Of a DNA stretch of 64,000 nt, positions 33,699-42,678 are shown one piece after another. Source of the stretch: Arthrobacter sp. Leaf141 (lineage in GTDB: Bacteria; Actinomycetota; Actinomycetes; Actinomycetales; Micrococcaceae); assembly GCF_001424565.1 (NCBI RefSeq), contig NZ_LMOL01000002.1, forward strand, positions 160,713 through 224,712, in the 5' to 3' direction. The notes below the pieces were generated by a model. It was given only the letters and a program-made list of their open reading frames with translations, had not been told where the DNA came from and made no database searches. Both the position numbers and the translations under genes were made by a program. Within the stretch, counting starts at the first letter, position 1. Every line of letters starts with the position of its first letter.

Positions 33699-34625
33699 GT
33701 GCTAGGCGTGCTGGCGGGTTTTTTTGTGGTGTGGACCATCATCCTGGTGGGCTGGTTTGTTGGCCGCCGGAAAATCCTGGGCGAGAACGCCCGCAACGTC
33801 CTCAGTTCGCTGACCTTCTTCGTGGCCAGCCCGGCTCTTTTGTTCGAAACCCTGAGCAAAGCGCACCTGCAGGAGGTCTTCGCGGCTCCCCTGCTCGTTA
33901 CCGCAGTGGGCGCCATCGCCACCGCGCTGATATTTTTCACCATTGCCAGGTTGTGGCTCAAGCGCTCCCTGCCGGAAGCCCTGATGTCCTCCATGGCGGC
34001 CTCGCTGGCCAACTCGGCCAACCTGGGCATCCCTATTGCCGTCTACGTCCTGGGCGACGCGAGCTATGTGGCGCCGCTGCTCATTTTCCAGCTGGCTTTC
34101 TTCACCCCGTTGTTCCTGATGATCCTGGATTCGAGCACCAGCTCGCACCGCACCACTCCCCTTCGCTTCATCCTCATGGTCCTGCGCAACCCCATGATCG
34201 TCGGCTCGGGATTGGGCCTGCTGGTGGCGGGAACGGGAGTACAGATCCCCGCCCTGGTGATGGAACCAATCCACCTCATCGGTGGGGCCGCGATCCCCGC
34301 CATGCTCATCGCCTTCGGCATGAGCCTGAACGGGACCCGGCCACTGCAGGCCGACGCCGGCCGGCGCGTGGACACGCTGCTGGCCAGCGCGTTCAAGCTG
34401 GTGGTCCACCCCACCCTGGCGTACGTGTTTGCCCGGTTTGTGCTGGGCATGGAGGGGCATGCCCTGTTCGCCGTGGTGGTCACCTCGGCGCTCCCCACGG
34501 CCCAGAACGTATTCGTGGCAGCGAGCCGTTACAAAACAGGGCTGACGGTGGCCAAGGACACCGTGCTGATCACCACCGTAGTGGCCGTCCCTGCCATGAT
34601 CGGCGTCGCCCTGCTCCTCGCCTGA
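33699..34625 (+). CDS. AEC family transporter (auxin-efflux-carrier-like)
   Basis: A 308-residue membrane protein with about ten helices. It starts at GTG 33699 (a second in-frame GTG lies three codons on); no clear ribosome-binding site is visible. The bundle motifs NSANLGIPIAVYVLGDASYV (about residues 107-126) and SALPTAQNVFVAASRY (about 266-281), each around a helix break, are typical of AEC carriers. Known members export malate, other dicarboxylates or auxin-like acids. Substrate unknown. It lies 49 bp upstream of a sarcosine-oxidase-like gene on the same strand, possibly co-transcribed. Confidence 0.82.
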   Translation: MLGVLAGFFVVWTIILVGWFVGRRKILGENARNVLSSLTFFVASPALLFETLSKAHLQEVFAAPLLVTAVGAIATALIFFTIARLWLKRSLPEALMSSMAASLANSANLGIPIAVYVLGDASYVAPLLIFQLAFFTPLFLMILDSSTSSHRTTPLRFILMVLRNPMIVGSGLGLLVAGTGVQIPALVMEPIHLIGGAAIPAMLIAFGMSLNGTRPLQADAGRRVDTLLASAFKLVVHPTLAYVFARFVLGMEGHALFAVVVTSALPTAQNVFVAASRYKTGLTVAKDTVLITTVVAVPAMIGVALLLA

Positions 34626-34674
34626 GCCTTAAGCGCCCAACGGATTTACCCACCGAACCAGAACCGGAGAACCC

Positions 34675-35805
34675 ATGTCCACCATCCTCGACACCGTCAT
34701 TATCGGCGGCGGCGCCATGGGCTCCGCCGCCGCCTGGGCGCTGGCCCGGCGGGGCCGCCAGGTGACCCTGGTGGAGCAGTTCGGCCCGGGGCACAAGATC
34801 GGGGCCTCGCACGGTGCCACCCGGAACCTCAATCCCGGCTATGAGCGGCCCGAATACATCGCCATGCTCGCCGAATCGCTGGCCCTGTGGGATGAGCTCG
34901 AACAGGACAGCGGCACCACACTGCTGGAACGCACCGGCATCGCCAGCCACGGCCCGCACCCGCGGCTTCCTGCCGTGGCGGAGGCGCTGGAGGCGGCCGG
35001 CATCCGGGCGGAGATGCTTTCCCCCGACGCCGCGGCCGAGCGCTGGCGCGGCATCCGCTTCGACCGGCAGGTGCTCCACATGCCCGACGGCGGCCAGCTC
35101 AACCCGGATGCGGCTCTCCCGGTTTTCCAGCGGCTCGCCGCCGCCCGCGGCGCCGACATCAGGCACCACACCAGAGTGGCTGCCCTGGAGATCCTGTCCG
35201 ACGGGGTCCGGCTGGTCCTCGAATCCGCCACGGGCACGGAGGTGGTCACCGCCGCCCAGGCCGTGGTTACGGCCGGCGCCTGGACCGGGAAGCTGCTGGG
35301 CGGGGAGTCCGGAGCAGGGCTGCGGTTCCCGCGGCTGCGGGTCACGCAGGAACAGCCCGCGCACTTCCGCATCGCAGACGAAGGGGCGTTCTGGCCAGGG
35401 TTCAACCACTACCCGGGTGCCGGGTCAGCCTACGCGAACTGGTATTCCCCGGTGTACGGCATGCAGACCCCGGGCGAGGGGATCAAGGCCGGCTGGCACG
35501 GGGTGGGTCCCGAGGTGGACCCGGACCGGCGCAACTTCCTGCCGGAACCGGTGCAGCTGGCCGCCCTGCAGTCCTACGCCCGCGCTTGGCTTCCCGGGGT
35601 GGACGCCGACTCGTTCGAGGCCATCAGCTGCACCTATACCAGCACCCCCGATGAGGATTTTGTGCTGGACCGGATCGGTCCGGTGGTCATCGGCGCAGGC
35701 TTCTCCGGGCACGGCTTTAAGTTCACCCCGGCGATCGGCCGGATCCTGGCGGACCTGGCCACCGGCACCCGGCCGGCGCCGGAAATGTTCCGCGCGTCCC
35801 GCTGA
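34675..35805 (+). CDS. FAD-dependent sarcosine oxidase / N-methyltryptophan oxidase-like enzyme
   Basis: A 376-residue flavoprotein; GGAG lies 5 nt before the ATG. The FAD-binding Rossmann motif VIIGGGAMGSAAAWAL is at residues 8-23 and the second flavin segment GASHGATRNL at 43-52. Cys319 (SCTYTSTPDED) aligns with the cysteine that covalently holds 8-alpha-S-cysteinyl FAD in monomeric sarcosine oxidase, and GFSGHGFKFTPAIGRIL (342-358) completes the active site. The reaction would be oxidative demethylation of an N-methyl amino acid, giving formaldehyde and H2O2. It could act on sarcosine formed from betaine, but it is far from the choline operon. Confidence 0.85.
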   Translation: MSTILDTVIIGGGAMGSAAAWALARRGRQVTLVEQFGPGHKIGASHGATRNLNPGYERPEYIAMLAESLALWDELEQDSGTTLLERTGIASHGPHPRLPAVAEALEAAGIRAEMLSPDAAAERWRGIRFDRQVLHMPDGGQLNPDAALPVFQRLAAARGADIRHHTRVAALEILSDGVRLVLESATGTEVVTAAQAVVTAGAWTGKLLGGESGAGLRFPRLRVTQEQPAHFRIADEGAFWPGFNHYPGAGSAYANWYSPVYGMQTPGEGIKAGWHGVGPEVDPDRRNFLPEPVQLAALQSYARAWLPGVDADSFEAISCTYTSTPDEDFVLDRIGPVVIGAGFSGHGFKFTPAIGRILADLATGTRPAPEMFRASR

Positions 35806-35808
35806 CGG

Positions 35809-38475
35809 CTAGCTCCGGCGGGGCTCGTCGTGCCGTTTCCGGGTGCCGTGCTGGTCCTGGTGGGCGTCGAGGATCCTGGCGCAGCGGATGAAGCCCAGGT
35901 GCGAGTATGCCTGCGGGTGGTTGCCCAGGTGGGTTTCGGTGCCGGGGTCGTACTCCTCCGGCAGCAGCCCGGTGGGCCCGAACAGGTTGACCAGCTGGTC
36001 AAACAGGTCCCAGGCCTCTTCGATCCTGCCCACCGCGACATAAGCTTCGATCAGCCAGGTGGTGCAGATGTGGAACCCGCCCTCCAAACCCGGCAGGCCG
36101 TCGTCGTACCTGTACCGGAAAACCGTGGGCCCCACCCGCAGTTCGCGTTCCACAGCCGTGACGGTGTCCAGGAAGCGCTGGTCCGTGACGTCCAGCAGGC
36201 CCGAAAGGCCGATGTGCAGGACGGCCGCGTCAAGGTCCGGGCTGTCGTAGGCCACCGTGTAGGACTGAGCCGCCGCGTCCCAGCCTTCCTGCAGGACTTC
36301 GGCCTTGATGGCCGCAGCGGCAGGAGCCCATTCCGGTTTCGGCGCCCTTCCGTGGCGTTCGGCGGTACGCAGCGCCCGGTCCAGGGTGACCCAGCACATG
36401 ACCTTGGTGTAGACGTGGTGGCGCGGGGCCCGGCGGGCTTCCCAGATGCCGTGGTCCGGCTCATGCCAGCGGGCCAGGACGGCAGCAGCCATCTGCACCA
36501 GGAGCTCCCAGTGGGGATCGGCGAGCGCGTCCTCCCGCTCACTGAGGCTGTTCACCAGCTCGGCGATGGGACCGAAGACGTCCAGCTGGACCTGGTGGTC
36601 GGCGGCGTTCCCGATCCGGACCGGCCGTGAGCCGGCGTATCCGGGCAGGCTGTCGATGACGGCCTCGGTGGACAGCGGCGCGCCCGTCACGGAGTACAGC
36701 GGGTGGAGCCACTCGGGGCCTGGGGCGTTGGCCAGGATCCGGCCCAGCCAGGCCAGGAATCCTGCGGCCTCACTGGTGGAACCCAGGTCAACCAGGGCAT
36801 TGACGGTCATGGACCCGTCCCGCAGCCAGCAGTAGCGGTAGTCCCAGTTCCGGGTTCCGCCAATGCCCTCCGGCAGGGACGTGGTGGGGGCGGCCAGCAC
36901 GGCGCCGGTTGGCTGGTGGACCAGGGCACGCAGTACCAGCGCGGAGCGGCGCACCAGGGACGGCTTGACGGCGGGCAGCGCCAGGTTCTGCACCCATTGT
37001 CGGGCGTGCAGCGCTACGCCGGCCCGGCGGCCGGTCTCGCCCGCCGGATCGGCGGGTTGCGGCTCGGTGTCACCGCAGCGGAGGTTCAGCACCACGGGCC
37101 CGTTGGCCAGGTTTACGGCGGCCGTGGCGGTGGCGTGGCGGCCATCGGAGGTGATGTTGAACGTGACGCCGGGTGCCAGCAGGATGATGGGCTCCGAGGT
37201 GCCCATCACGTGCACCTCATCGCCCCGGGCTTCCATGCTGAAAGGGGCGGTGGCGTAGTCAGGCCTGGGGGCGAAGGTGATGGTGGCGGCGCCATGGCCG
37301 GACAGGACGCGGACCAGGCTGGTGATGCCGTCCGGGGCCGGTTCAAGGTAGTCGGTGACGGTGACGTCTGCCCAGCGCGTTTCCACGATCATGGTGCTGT
37401 CCACATAGCGCTGCCCCAGGACCTGGGAGGCCTTGACAGGGGCCACTGTGAAGTGGCCGGCGGCGTCCCCGCCCAGGATGTGGGCGAACAGGGAGCCTGA
37501 ATCCGGCAGCGGGTGGCTCATCCAGCAGATCTTGGCATCCGGCGTGACCAGGGCCGTGACGGAGCCGTTGCCGATCATCGAGTGCCGTTCCAGGCCCACG
37601 GCGTCCTCGCCGAAGAGCCAGGCCCGGCGCAGTTCAAACAGGATGGCCAGCACGCGGGCAAAGGATTCCGGGTCCCGGAGCCGGTGCGCGGCCACCGACT
37701 TCCCGGCGCCCACCCGCAGGCCCATGTCCGGGCCGCGGAGCGTTGCCATGGCCAGTTCATCGCTGGCGGCGTCCCCGGCAAACATCGCGGCGCTGGCGCC
37801 CAGCCGGGACCGGAGGTTCTCCAGCGCGTCTGCTTTGGCCGGCTCCAGGATGGACAGGTCCAGCACCGAGCCGTCCACGATGAAGGCGAGCCCGTGCCGG
37901 GCGGCGATCTCCCGGGCGGCCTTCGTCACGGCGGAAACCACGTCCGGGGCGGCCGGCCGGGTGTGGACTGAGACGGCAACGGGTTTGCGTTCCATCCAGA
38001 TGCCTTTCATGAACCCCACCGCCTCGTTGAGTTCGGCGCCGACCTTCTGGAGGAGGGCTTCCGTGGCAAGGGTCTGGGCGTGCGCGAAACCCATGTCGAA
38101 CTCCGCGCCGTGGGAGCCCACCAGGTGCACTTCCGCGGGCAGCCGGGACACAGCGGCAAGGTCGCGGAGCGAGCGGCCGGAGATGACAGCGGCGTGGGTG
38201 TTGGGCAACGCGGCCAGGGCGCGCAGCGCGATCGCGGCGCTGCCCAGCGGCAGGGTTTCGGTGGAAATGCCCTCCGCGTCGCAAAGGGTGCCGCCGTAGT
38301 TGCAGGCCACCAGCAGGCCGGGGACGCGGGCCAGGACCTTCAGTTCGGCAAGCAGTGCCGGCGTGAGTCCGTCATCCGCTGCGTCCGTCTGGACGAAGGC
38401 GCGCAGCAGGCCCAGGGGAAGTGACCGGGTGAGGAGCGCGGAGTCCGCCACGCTTTGGTTCAACGGCGTCGCCAT
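35809..38475 (-). CDS. Fusion of trehalose-phosphatase-like domain and GH15 (glucoamylase/trehalase-type) hydrolase
   Basis: About 888 residues from ATG 38475, with GAGGAG 8 nt upstream. Residues about 30-270 resemble a HAD trehalose-6-phosphate phosphatase (AVISGRSLRDLAA; LVGSHGAEF; MFAGDAASDELAM), but the catalytic DxDGT motif reads NYGGT: both aspartates are replaced, so phosphatase activity is unlikely. Residues about 290-880 are a GH15 (alpha/alpha)6 domain with MIGNGSVTALV, RNWDYRYCWLRDGSM (about 576-590) and TTWLIEAYVAVGRIEEAW near the end. It probably hydrolyses trehalose or alpha-glucosides in the cytoplasm, with the HAD part as a structural or sensing domain. Confidence 0.85.
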   Translation of the reverse strand: MATPLNQSVADSALLTRSLPLGLLRAFVQTDAADDGLTPALLAELKVLARVPGLLVACNYGGTLCDAEGISTETLPLGSAAIALRALAALPNTHAAVISGRSLRDLAAVSRLPAEVHLVGSHGAEFDMGFAHAQTLATEALLQKVGAELNEAVGFMKGIWMERKPVAVSVHTRPAAPDVVSAVTKAAREIAARHGLAFIVDGSVLDLSILEPAKADALENLRSRLGASAAMFAGDAASDELAMATLRGPDMGLRVGAGKSVAAHRLRDPESFARVLAILFELRRAWLFGEDAVGLERHSMIGNGSVTALVTPDAKICWMSHPLPDSGSLFAHILGGDAAGHFTVAPVKASQVLGQRYVDSTMIVETRWADVTVTDYLEPAPDGITSLVRVLSGHGAATITFAPRPDYATAPFSMEARGDEVHVMGTSEPIILLAPGVTFNITSDGRHATATAAVNLANGPVVLNLRCGDTEPQPADPAGETGRRAGVALHARQWVQNLALPAVKPSLVRRSALVLRALVHQPTGAVLAAPTTSLPEGIGGTRNWDYRYCWLRDGSMTVNALVDLGSTSEAAGFLAWLGRILANAPGPEWLHPLYSVTGAPLSTEAVIDSLPGYAGSRPVRIGNAADHQVQLDVFGPIAELVNSLSEREDALADPHWELLVQMAAAVLARWHEPDHGIWEARRAPRHHVYTKVMCWVTLDRALRTAERHGRAPKPEWAPAAAAIKAEVLQEGWDAAAQSYTVAYDSPDLDAAVLHIGLSGLLDVTDQRFLDTVTAVERELRVGPTVFRYRYDDGLPGLEGGFHICTTWLIEAYVAVGRIEEAWDLFDQLVNLFGPTGLLPEEYDPGTETHLGNHPQAYSHLGFIRCARILDAHQDQHGTRKRHDEPRRS

Positions 38476-38655
38476 CCTGGTGCTCCTCGCGGCAGGCCCG
38501 GCCCGGGGAAACTGCCGCGGGCTGCGGACTGCCGGGTGGTGCCCCGCCCCGGCATCCACGGACGCCGGAGGGGACACTGACCATGGTCCCGCCGGCCAGT
38601 TTCACCTGAATATCGGGGTGATTGCCGCCATGTTAAGTCGGGGCGCCGGTGGGAA

Positions 38656-39645
38656 TCAGACCCGCAGCAGGCCGGCGGCTTCCGCCAGCAGCTCCACGGA
38701 CCGCAGCCGGGAATCGGTCCCGGTGCTCTGGTGGGCCACGATGAGTTCGTCGGCGTCGGCGTGCCGGCCAAAGGAGTCCAGGTAGTCCAGCACCACATCC
38801 GGGGTGCCCACGGCGGAGTACGTCATCATCTGCGACACGTGCTGGCCCTGCGGGGAATCCAGCACCATGTCGGCCTCATCGTCCGTGAACTCGCGGCCGC
38901 CGCCGAAGAACAGGGACACGCGCGCACGCTTGGTGGCCTGCATCATGGCCTGCGCCTCTGCGGCGGAGTCCGCGGCGATGACGTTGACGCCGGCGATCAC
39001 GTGCGGGGCGTCCAGCTGTGCGGACGGCTTGAATTCGCGTCGGTAGGTGGCCACGGCATCCTGCAGCGCCGCCGGCGAGAAGTGCGAGGCAAAGGCGTAC
39101 GGCAATCCCAGTTGGGCAGCCAGGCGGGCGCCGAAGAGGGAGGAGCCGAGGATGTAGAGGGGCACGTCGGTGCCCTTGCCGGGGGTCGCTTCCACACCCT
39201 GGACCCGGGTGGGACCGGTGAGGTAGCCCTGCAGTTCCAGGACGTCCTGCGGGAAGCTGTCTGCGGACATCGGATCGCGGCGCAGGGCGCGCATGGTGTT
39301 CTGGTCGCTGCCGGGCGCGCGGCCCAGGCCCAGGTCGATCCGGCCCGGGTGCAGGGTCTCCAGGGTGCCGAACTGCTCGGCGATGGTCAGCGGCGAGTGG
39401 TTGGGCAGCATCACGCCGCCGGAACCCAGCCGGATGCTTTCCGTGTGGGCCGCCACGTGGGCGATCAGCACACTGGTGGCGGACGACGCGATGGAGGACA
39501 TGTTGTGGTGCTCCGCGTACCAGACCCGCCGGTATCCCAGCTTCTCGGCCGCCTGCGCCATGGCCACGCTGCCAGCGAAACTCTCCGCAGCCGTCTGGCC
39601 TTTGCCGATGGTTGCCAGATCAAGGATGGAGAGGGGAAGAGTCAC
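38656..39645 (-). CDS. LLM class flavin-dependent oxidoreductase, MsnO8-like group
   Basis: A 329-residue luciferase-like TIM-barrel protein. It shows the N-terminal [31 protein letters not shown] (residues about 42-59) and [16 protein letters not shown] (about 100-115), which define the single-component group 1 (MsnO8-like) of the family. Such proteins use FMN or F420 to oxidise small substrates; the substrate is unknown. The start is a GTG with a poorly placed AAAGG. It precedes the GH15 fusion gene on the same strand by 180 bp and is divergent from an aldo/keto reductase. Confidence 0.85.
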   Translation of the reverse strand: MTLPLSILDLATIGKGQTAAESFAGSVAMAQAAEKLGYRRVWYAEHHNMSSIASSATSVLIAHVAAHTESIRLGSGGVMLPNHSPLTIAEQFGTLETLHPGRIDLGLGRAPGSDQNTMRALRRDPMSADSFPQDVLELQGYLTGPTRVQGVEATPGKGTDVPLYILGSSLFGARLAAQLGLPYAFASHFSPAALQDAVATYRREFKPSAQLDAPHVIAGVNVIAADSAAEAQAMMQATKRARVSLFFGGGREFTDDEADMVLDSPQGQHVSQMMTYSAVGTPDVVLDYLDSFGRHADADELIVAHQSTGTDSRLRSVELLAEAAGLLRV

Positions 39646-39785
39646 GGTGCTGCCGGCCTTTCAGAGCGTTGCGTTGGAAATGCCGGCCGGGTCACGGCAG
39701 GCACAGCAGGTATAACGACGGCGGCGCCCGGCTTATTTCGACGGGTTTCCGGAATACCCGGCACACTGGGGCTGTTGCCGCCTCC

Positions 39786-40655
39786 ATGACCCCTGATACG
39801 AACCAGCTGGAACTTTCCGCCACCATCAGCCTTAAGGATCTCGGCACGGTGCACAGACTTGGCTTCGGCGCCATGCGCATCGTCGGCGATGGCGTCTGGG
39901 GCGAGCCCACCGACCGGGCGGCCGCCGTCGCGGTGGTGCGCCGCGCCGTCGAACTCGGTGTTGACTTCATCGACACGGCAGACTCCTACGGCCCGAACAT
40001 CAGCGAGGAGATCCTGGCCGAGGCCCTGCACCCGTACCGGGAGGGCCTGAAGATCGCCACGAAGGTGGGTTTCACCCGCACCGGGCCGAACCGCTGGGTT
40101 CCGGTGGGACGGCCGGAATACCTGCGCCAGCAGACCGAGCTGAGCCTGCGGAAGCTCAAGGTGGACACCCTGGACCTCCTGCAGCTGCACCGGATCGATC
40201 CCAAAGTGGACGCCGAGGAACAGTTCGGGGTGCTGCGCGAGCTGCAGGACGAGGGCAAGGTCCGTGCGCTGGGCCTGTCGCAGGTCAGCGTTGCGGAACT
40301 GGAGGCGGCCGGCCGGCACTTCACTGTGTCCACTGTCCAGAACCGCTACAACCTGACGGACCGCAGTTCGGCGGACGTGCTGGAGTACGCGGAAAAGAAC
40401 GGCATCGGGTTCATCCCCTGGGCCCCCATCTCCGCCGGTGAACTGGCGCAGCCCGGCGGCCCGCTGGATGCTGCCGCCAAGCGGTTGGGGGCCACCACGT
40501 CCCAGGTGGCGCTGGCGTGGCTGCTGCGCCGCTCCCCCGTGATGATGCCCATCCCGGGGACCGGCTCCGTGGCACACCTCGAGGAGAACCTGGCTTCGGC
40601 CGGTGTTGGCCTCGACGACGCCACGTACGCTGAGCTCGAAGCAGCCGGCAAGTAG
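39786..40655 (+). CDS. Aldo/keto reductase
   Basis: A 289-residue TIM-barrel NADPH-dependent reductase starting at ATG 39786; a longer open frame upstream lacks start signals. The catalytic tetrad is intact: D63 and Y68 ([10 protein letters not shown]), K93 (IATKVGF) and H135 (LQLHRID). The cofactor-binding C-terminus includes [17 protein letters not shown]. The physiological carbonyl substrate is unknown; the group acts on diverse aldehydes and often serves detoxification. Followed by a clear terminator. Confidence 0.9.
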   Translation: MTPDTNQLELSATISLKDLGTVHRLGFGAMRIVGDGVWGEPTDRAAAVAVVRRAVELGVDFIDTADSYGPNISEEILAEALHPYREGLKIATKVGFTRTGPNRWVPVGRPEYLRQQTELSLRKLKVDTLDLLQLHRIDPKVDAEEQFGVLRELQDEGKVRALGLSQVSVAELEAAGRHFTVSTVQNRYNLTDRSSADVLEYAEKNGIGFIPWAPISAGELAQPGGPLDAAAKRLGATTSQVALAWLLRRSPVMMPIPGTGSVAHLEENLASAGVGLDDATYAELEAAGK

Positions 40656-40668
40656 CACCACTCGGATG

Positions 40669-40705
40669 CGGAAAGGCCCGGCCACGGCGGACCGGGCCTT
40701 TTCCG
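40669..40705 (+). terminator. Intrinsic terminator after the aldo/keto reductase gene
   Basis: GGAAAGGCCCGG (40670-40681) pairs with CCGGGCCTTTTCC (40692-40704) apart from one bulged T, with a 10-nt loop. The T-run lies within the descending arm. Confidence 0.75.
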
Positions 40706-40874
40706 GCGCCGGGTGATGCCGCCACGAATATGACCGCCGCGGTCGCCCGGTTAACGGCGGTTACGCCGCGTATCTCCGGGTTGCGGAGGCCTTTGGCCTG
40801 GCGGGGAGGGCTGCCGGATAGTTGCTGCACAAGCACACTTCCGCTGCATCAGCCCTTACCTCCCAGGAGAAAAA

Positions 40875-41858
40875 ATGGCCACCATTAAGGCAAAGCCGCT
40901 CGCGGCCGCGGCCCTGACCATCACCGCATTGCTGGGGCTCGCCGCCTGCTCGGACCCCGGCGCCTCCGCGGCCGCAGGGCCGGCCACCGGCGCCGCCACC
41001 ACCGCGGCCGGCAAGCAGTTCAACCTGGCGCCCGAGCAGGACCGGTTCAAGGTGTCTGTCGACGCCGAGGCAGCCGCCCTGGTCCCCGAAGCCATCAAGG
41101 CCGACGGCAAGCTGACAGTAGTGTCCACGGGCGGCACCGCGCCGCTGAGCCTGTTCGCCAAGGACAACAAAACCGTGATCGGCAGCGAAGTGGACATCGC
41201 CCACGCCGTGGGTGAGACCCTGGGCCTGCAGGTCGAGGTGCTTCCGGTGGCCTGGGCCGACTGGCCGCTGGGCGTTGAGTCCGGCAAGTACGAGGCCGTG
41301 CTGTCCAACGTCACCGTGACCGAGGCCCGCAAGGAAAAGTTCGACTTCGCCACCTACCGAAACGACCTCCTGGGCTTCTACGCCAAGACGGACTCCGACG
41401 TCGGCGAGGTCAGGGAAGCCAAGGACGTGGCCGGCAAGCGCATCATTGTGGGCTCGGGCACCAACCAGGAAGCCATCCTGGTGCGCTGGGACGAGGAAAA
41501 CAAAAAGAACGGCCTGGCGCCGGTGGAATTCCAGTATTACGACGACGACTCGGCCTCCACGCTGGCACTGCAGTCCGGCCGGGCGGACCTGACGTTTGCC
41601 CCCAACGCGGGCTCGGCCTACAAGGCCGCCCTGGACGGCAAAACCAAGCAGGTGGGCACCCTGAACGGCGGCTGGCCCCTGACGGCCGAGATCGCGTTCA
41701 CCACCAAAAAGGGCAACAACCTCGCCGTGGCCGCCCAGGCGGCATTGAATGAACTGATCGACAACGGTACCTACGCCAAGATCCTGGACCGCTGGGGCCT
41801 CACCTCCGAAGCCATCGAAAAGTCGGAGCTGAACCCGCCTGGCCTGCCCAAAAAATAA
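40875..41858 (+). CDS. ABC transporter substrate-binding lipoprotein, family 3 (orphan)
   Basis: A 327-residue exported lipoprotein; AGGAG lies 6 nt before the ATG. The signal peptide ends in the lipobox LAAC (Cys about residue 26). Residues 70-310 are a family-3 (polar amino-acid-type) binding fold: GKLTVVSTGGTAPLSLFA, GSEVDIAHAVGETLGL, NVTVTEARKEKFDFATYR, GSGTNQEAIL. It is clearly paralogous to the binding protein at 51958-52989, sharing FDFATYR, VGSGTNQE and a C-terminal RWGL. No permease or ATPase gene adjoins it, so it may feed the transporter encoded at 53000-54849. Confidence 0.9.
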   Translation: MATIKAKPLAAAALTITALLGLAACSDPGASAAAGPATGAATTAAGKQFNLAPEQDRFKVSVDAEAAALVPEAIKADGKLTVVSTGGTAPLSLFAKDNKTVIGSEVDIAHAVGETLGLQVEVLPVAWADWPLGVESGKYEAVLSNVTVTEARKEKFDFATYRNDLLGFYAKTDSDVGEVREAKDVAGKRIIVGSGTNQEAILVRWDEENKKNGLAPVEFQYYDDDSASTLALQSGRADLTFAPNAGSAYKAALDGKTKQVGTLNGGWPLTAEIAFTTKKGNNLAVAAQAALNELIDNGTYAKILDRWGLTSEAIEKSELNPPGLPKK

Positions 41859-41877
41859 CGGGACCTCCCGCCGACTG

Positions 41878-41909
41878 AATCCCAGCCCCGCTCCGGCGGG
41901 GCTGGGATT
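41878..41909 (+). terminator. Intrinsic terminator after the orphan binding-protein gene
   Basis: AATCCCAGCCCCG and CGGGGCTGGGATT form a perfect 13-bp stem with a 6-nt loop, followed by CTTCG. It lies 19 bp after the stop. Confidence 0.85.
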
Positions 41910-41940
41910 CTTCGAATGTGGGCTCCCGGCGGGTTTGGCA

Positions 41941-41946
41941 TACTCT
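41941..41946 (+). promoter_or_regulatory. -10 element for leaderless transcript of the TetR gene
   Basis: TACTCT, then 6 nt, then the ATG at 41953; no Shine-Dalgarno sequence is visible. Confidence 0.5.
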
Positions 41947-41952
41947 GGCCAG

Positions 41953-42555
41953 ATGGGGACAAAGACCGTGAACTCAGGTGAGCAGCTTGACAGGCAATCG
42001 CGCATTCTCGAGGCGGCCCTGGAACTGCTGTCACGGCACGGCATTTCGGGTGTGAGCATGCGTGCGGTGGCCCGGGAGGCCGGCGTCGCGCTGGGCCTGG
42101 TGAACTACTACTACGACGACAAAACCAGCCTGATACGGGCCGCCCTGCACCGGGTTGAGGAGCAGGACCTCCTGCTGCTGGCACCGGACCCCTCGGCCGA
42201 ACCGGATGAACAACTCCGCAGGGCCCTGCGGCGGATCGCCGGTGCCGACCTCCTGACCACCAGGTACCTGTCCCTGCGCCTTCACCTTTGGGCCCTCGCC
42301 CAGGCCGACGCAGACTATGCCGAGATTAATGCCGCCGCCTTCGACGGGTATCTCGACGGGCTCGCGGCGCTCGTCTCGAAGGCCATCCCCGGGCTTGCCT
42401 GGCAGGAATGCCGGGAGCGGGCCGCAGACATTGTGGTGGTGCAGAACGGCATGTGGCTGACGTCGCTGCTGGGCGTGGATGAGGCCTCCATCCAGCGAAG
42501 CATCGCCCGCACGGAAGAGATCGCTTTCGCCCCACAGGCCGGCAGCCAGACCTAG
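41953..42555 (+). CDS. TetR family regulator of the choline/betaine operon (BetI-like)
   Basis: A 200-residue protein from ATG 41953. The HTH spans residues about 15-58: RILEAALELLSRHGISGVSM, RAVAREAGVALGLVNYYYDD, then KTSLIRAAL, very close to BetI-type repressors. The C-terminal ligand domain includes TRYLSLRLHLWALAQADADYAE. It precedes betB by 123 bp, and two TTGAAC-N4-GTTCAA palindromes lie in that gap. The effector is probably choline, as for BetI; this is inference from family and context. Confidence 0.9.
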   Translation: MGTKTVNSGEQLDRQSRILEAALELLSRHGISGVSMRAVAREAGVALGLVNYYYDDKTSLIRAALHRVEEQDLLLLAPDPSAEPDEQLRRALRRIAGADLLTTRYLSLRLHLWALAQADADYAEINAAAFDGYLDGLAALVSKAIPGLAWQECRERAADIVVVQNGMWLTSLLGVDEASIQRSIARTEEIAFAPQAGSQT

Positions 42556-42619
42556 GCGTCGGGCCCAGCCCCGCCCCAAGGCGGACCATTTCCAGCAACC
42601 GGTATCGGCCTGAGACATC

Positions 42620-42635
42620 TTGAACGTTTGTTCAA
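42620..42635 (+). promoter_or_regulatory. TetR-type operator, box 1
   Basis: TTGAACGTTTGTTCAA is a dyad with 6-bp arms TTGAAC/GTTCAA and a 4-bp centre, upstream of the -35 region of betB. Confidence 0.8.
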
Positions 42636-42642
42636 AAAAGCA

Positions 42643-42658
42643 TTGAACAGTCGTTCAA
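42643..42658 (+). promoter_or_regulatory. TetR-type operator, box 2, overlapping the betB -35
   Basis: TTGAACAGTCGTTCAA repeats box 1 with centres 23 bp apart, about two helical turns. Its first six bases (42643-42648) double as the -35 TTGAAC of the betB promoter, so repressor and polymerase would compete. Confidence 0.8.
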
Positions 42659-42665
42659 CTTCAGC

Positions 42666-42671
42666 TAATGT
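42666..42671 (+). promoter_or_regulatory. -10 element of betB, leaderless
   Basis: TAATGT lies 17 nt after TTGAAC and 7 nt before ATG 42679. No ribosome-binding site precedes the ATG. Confidence 0.5.
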
Positions 42672-42678
42672 CCTCCGT

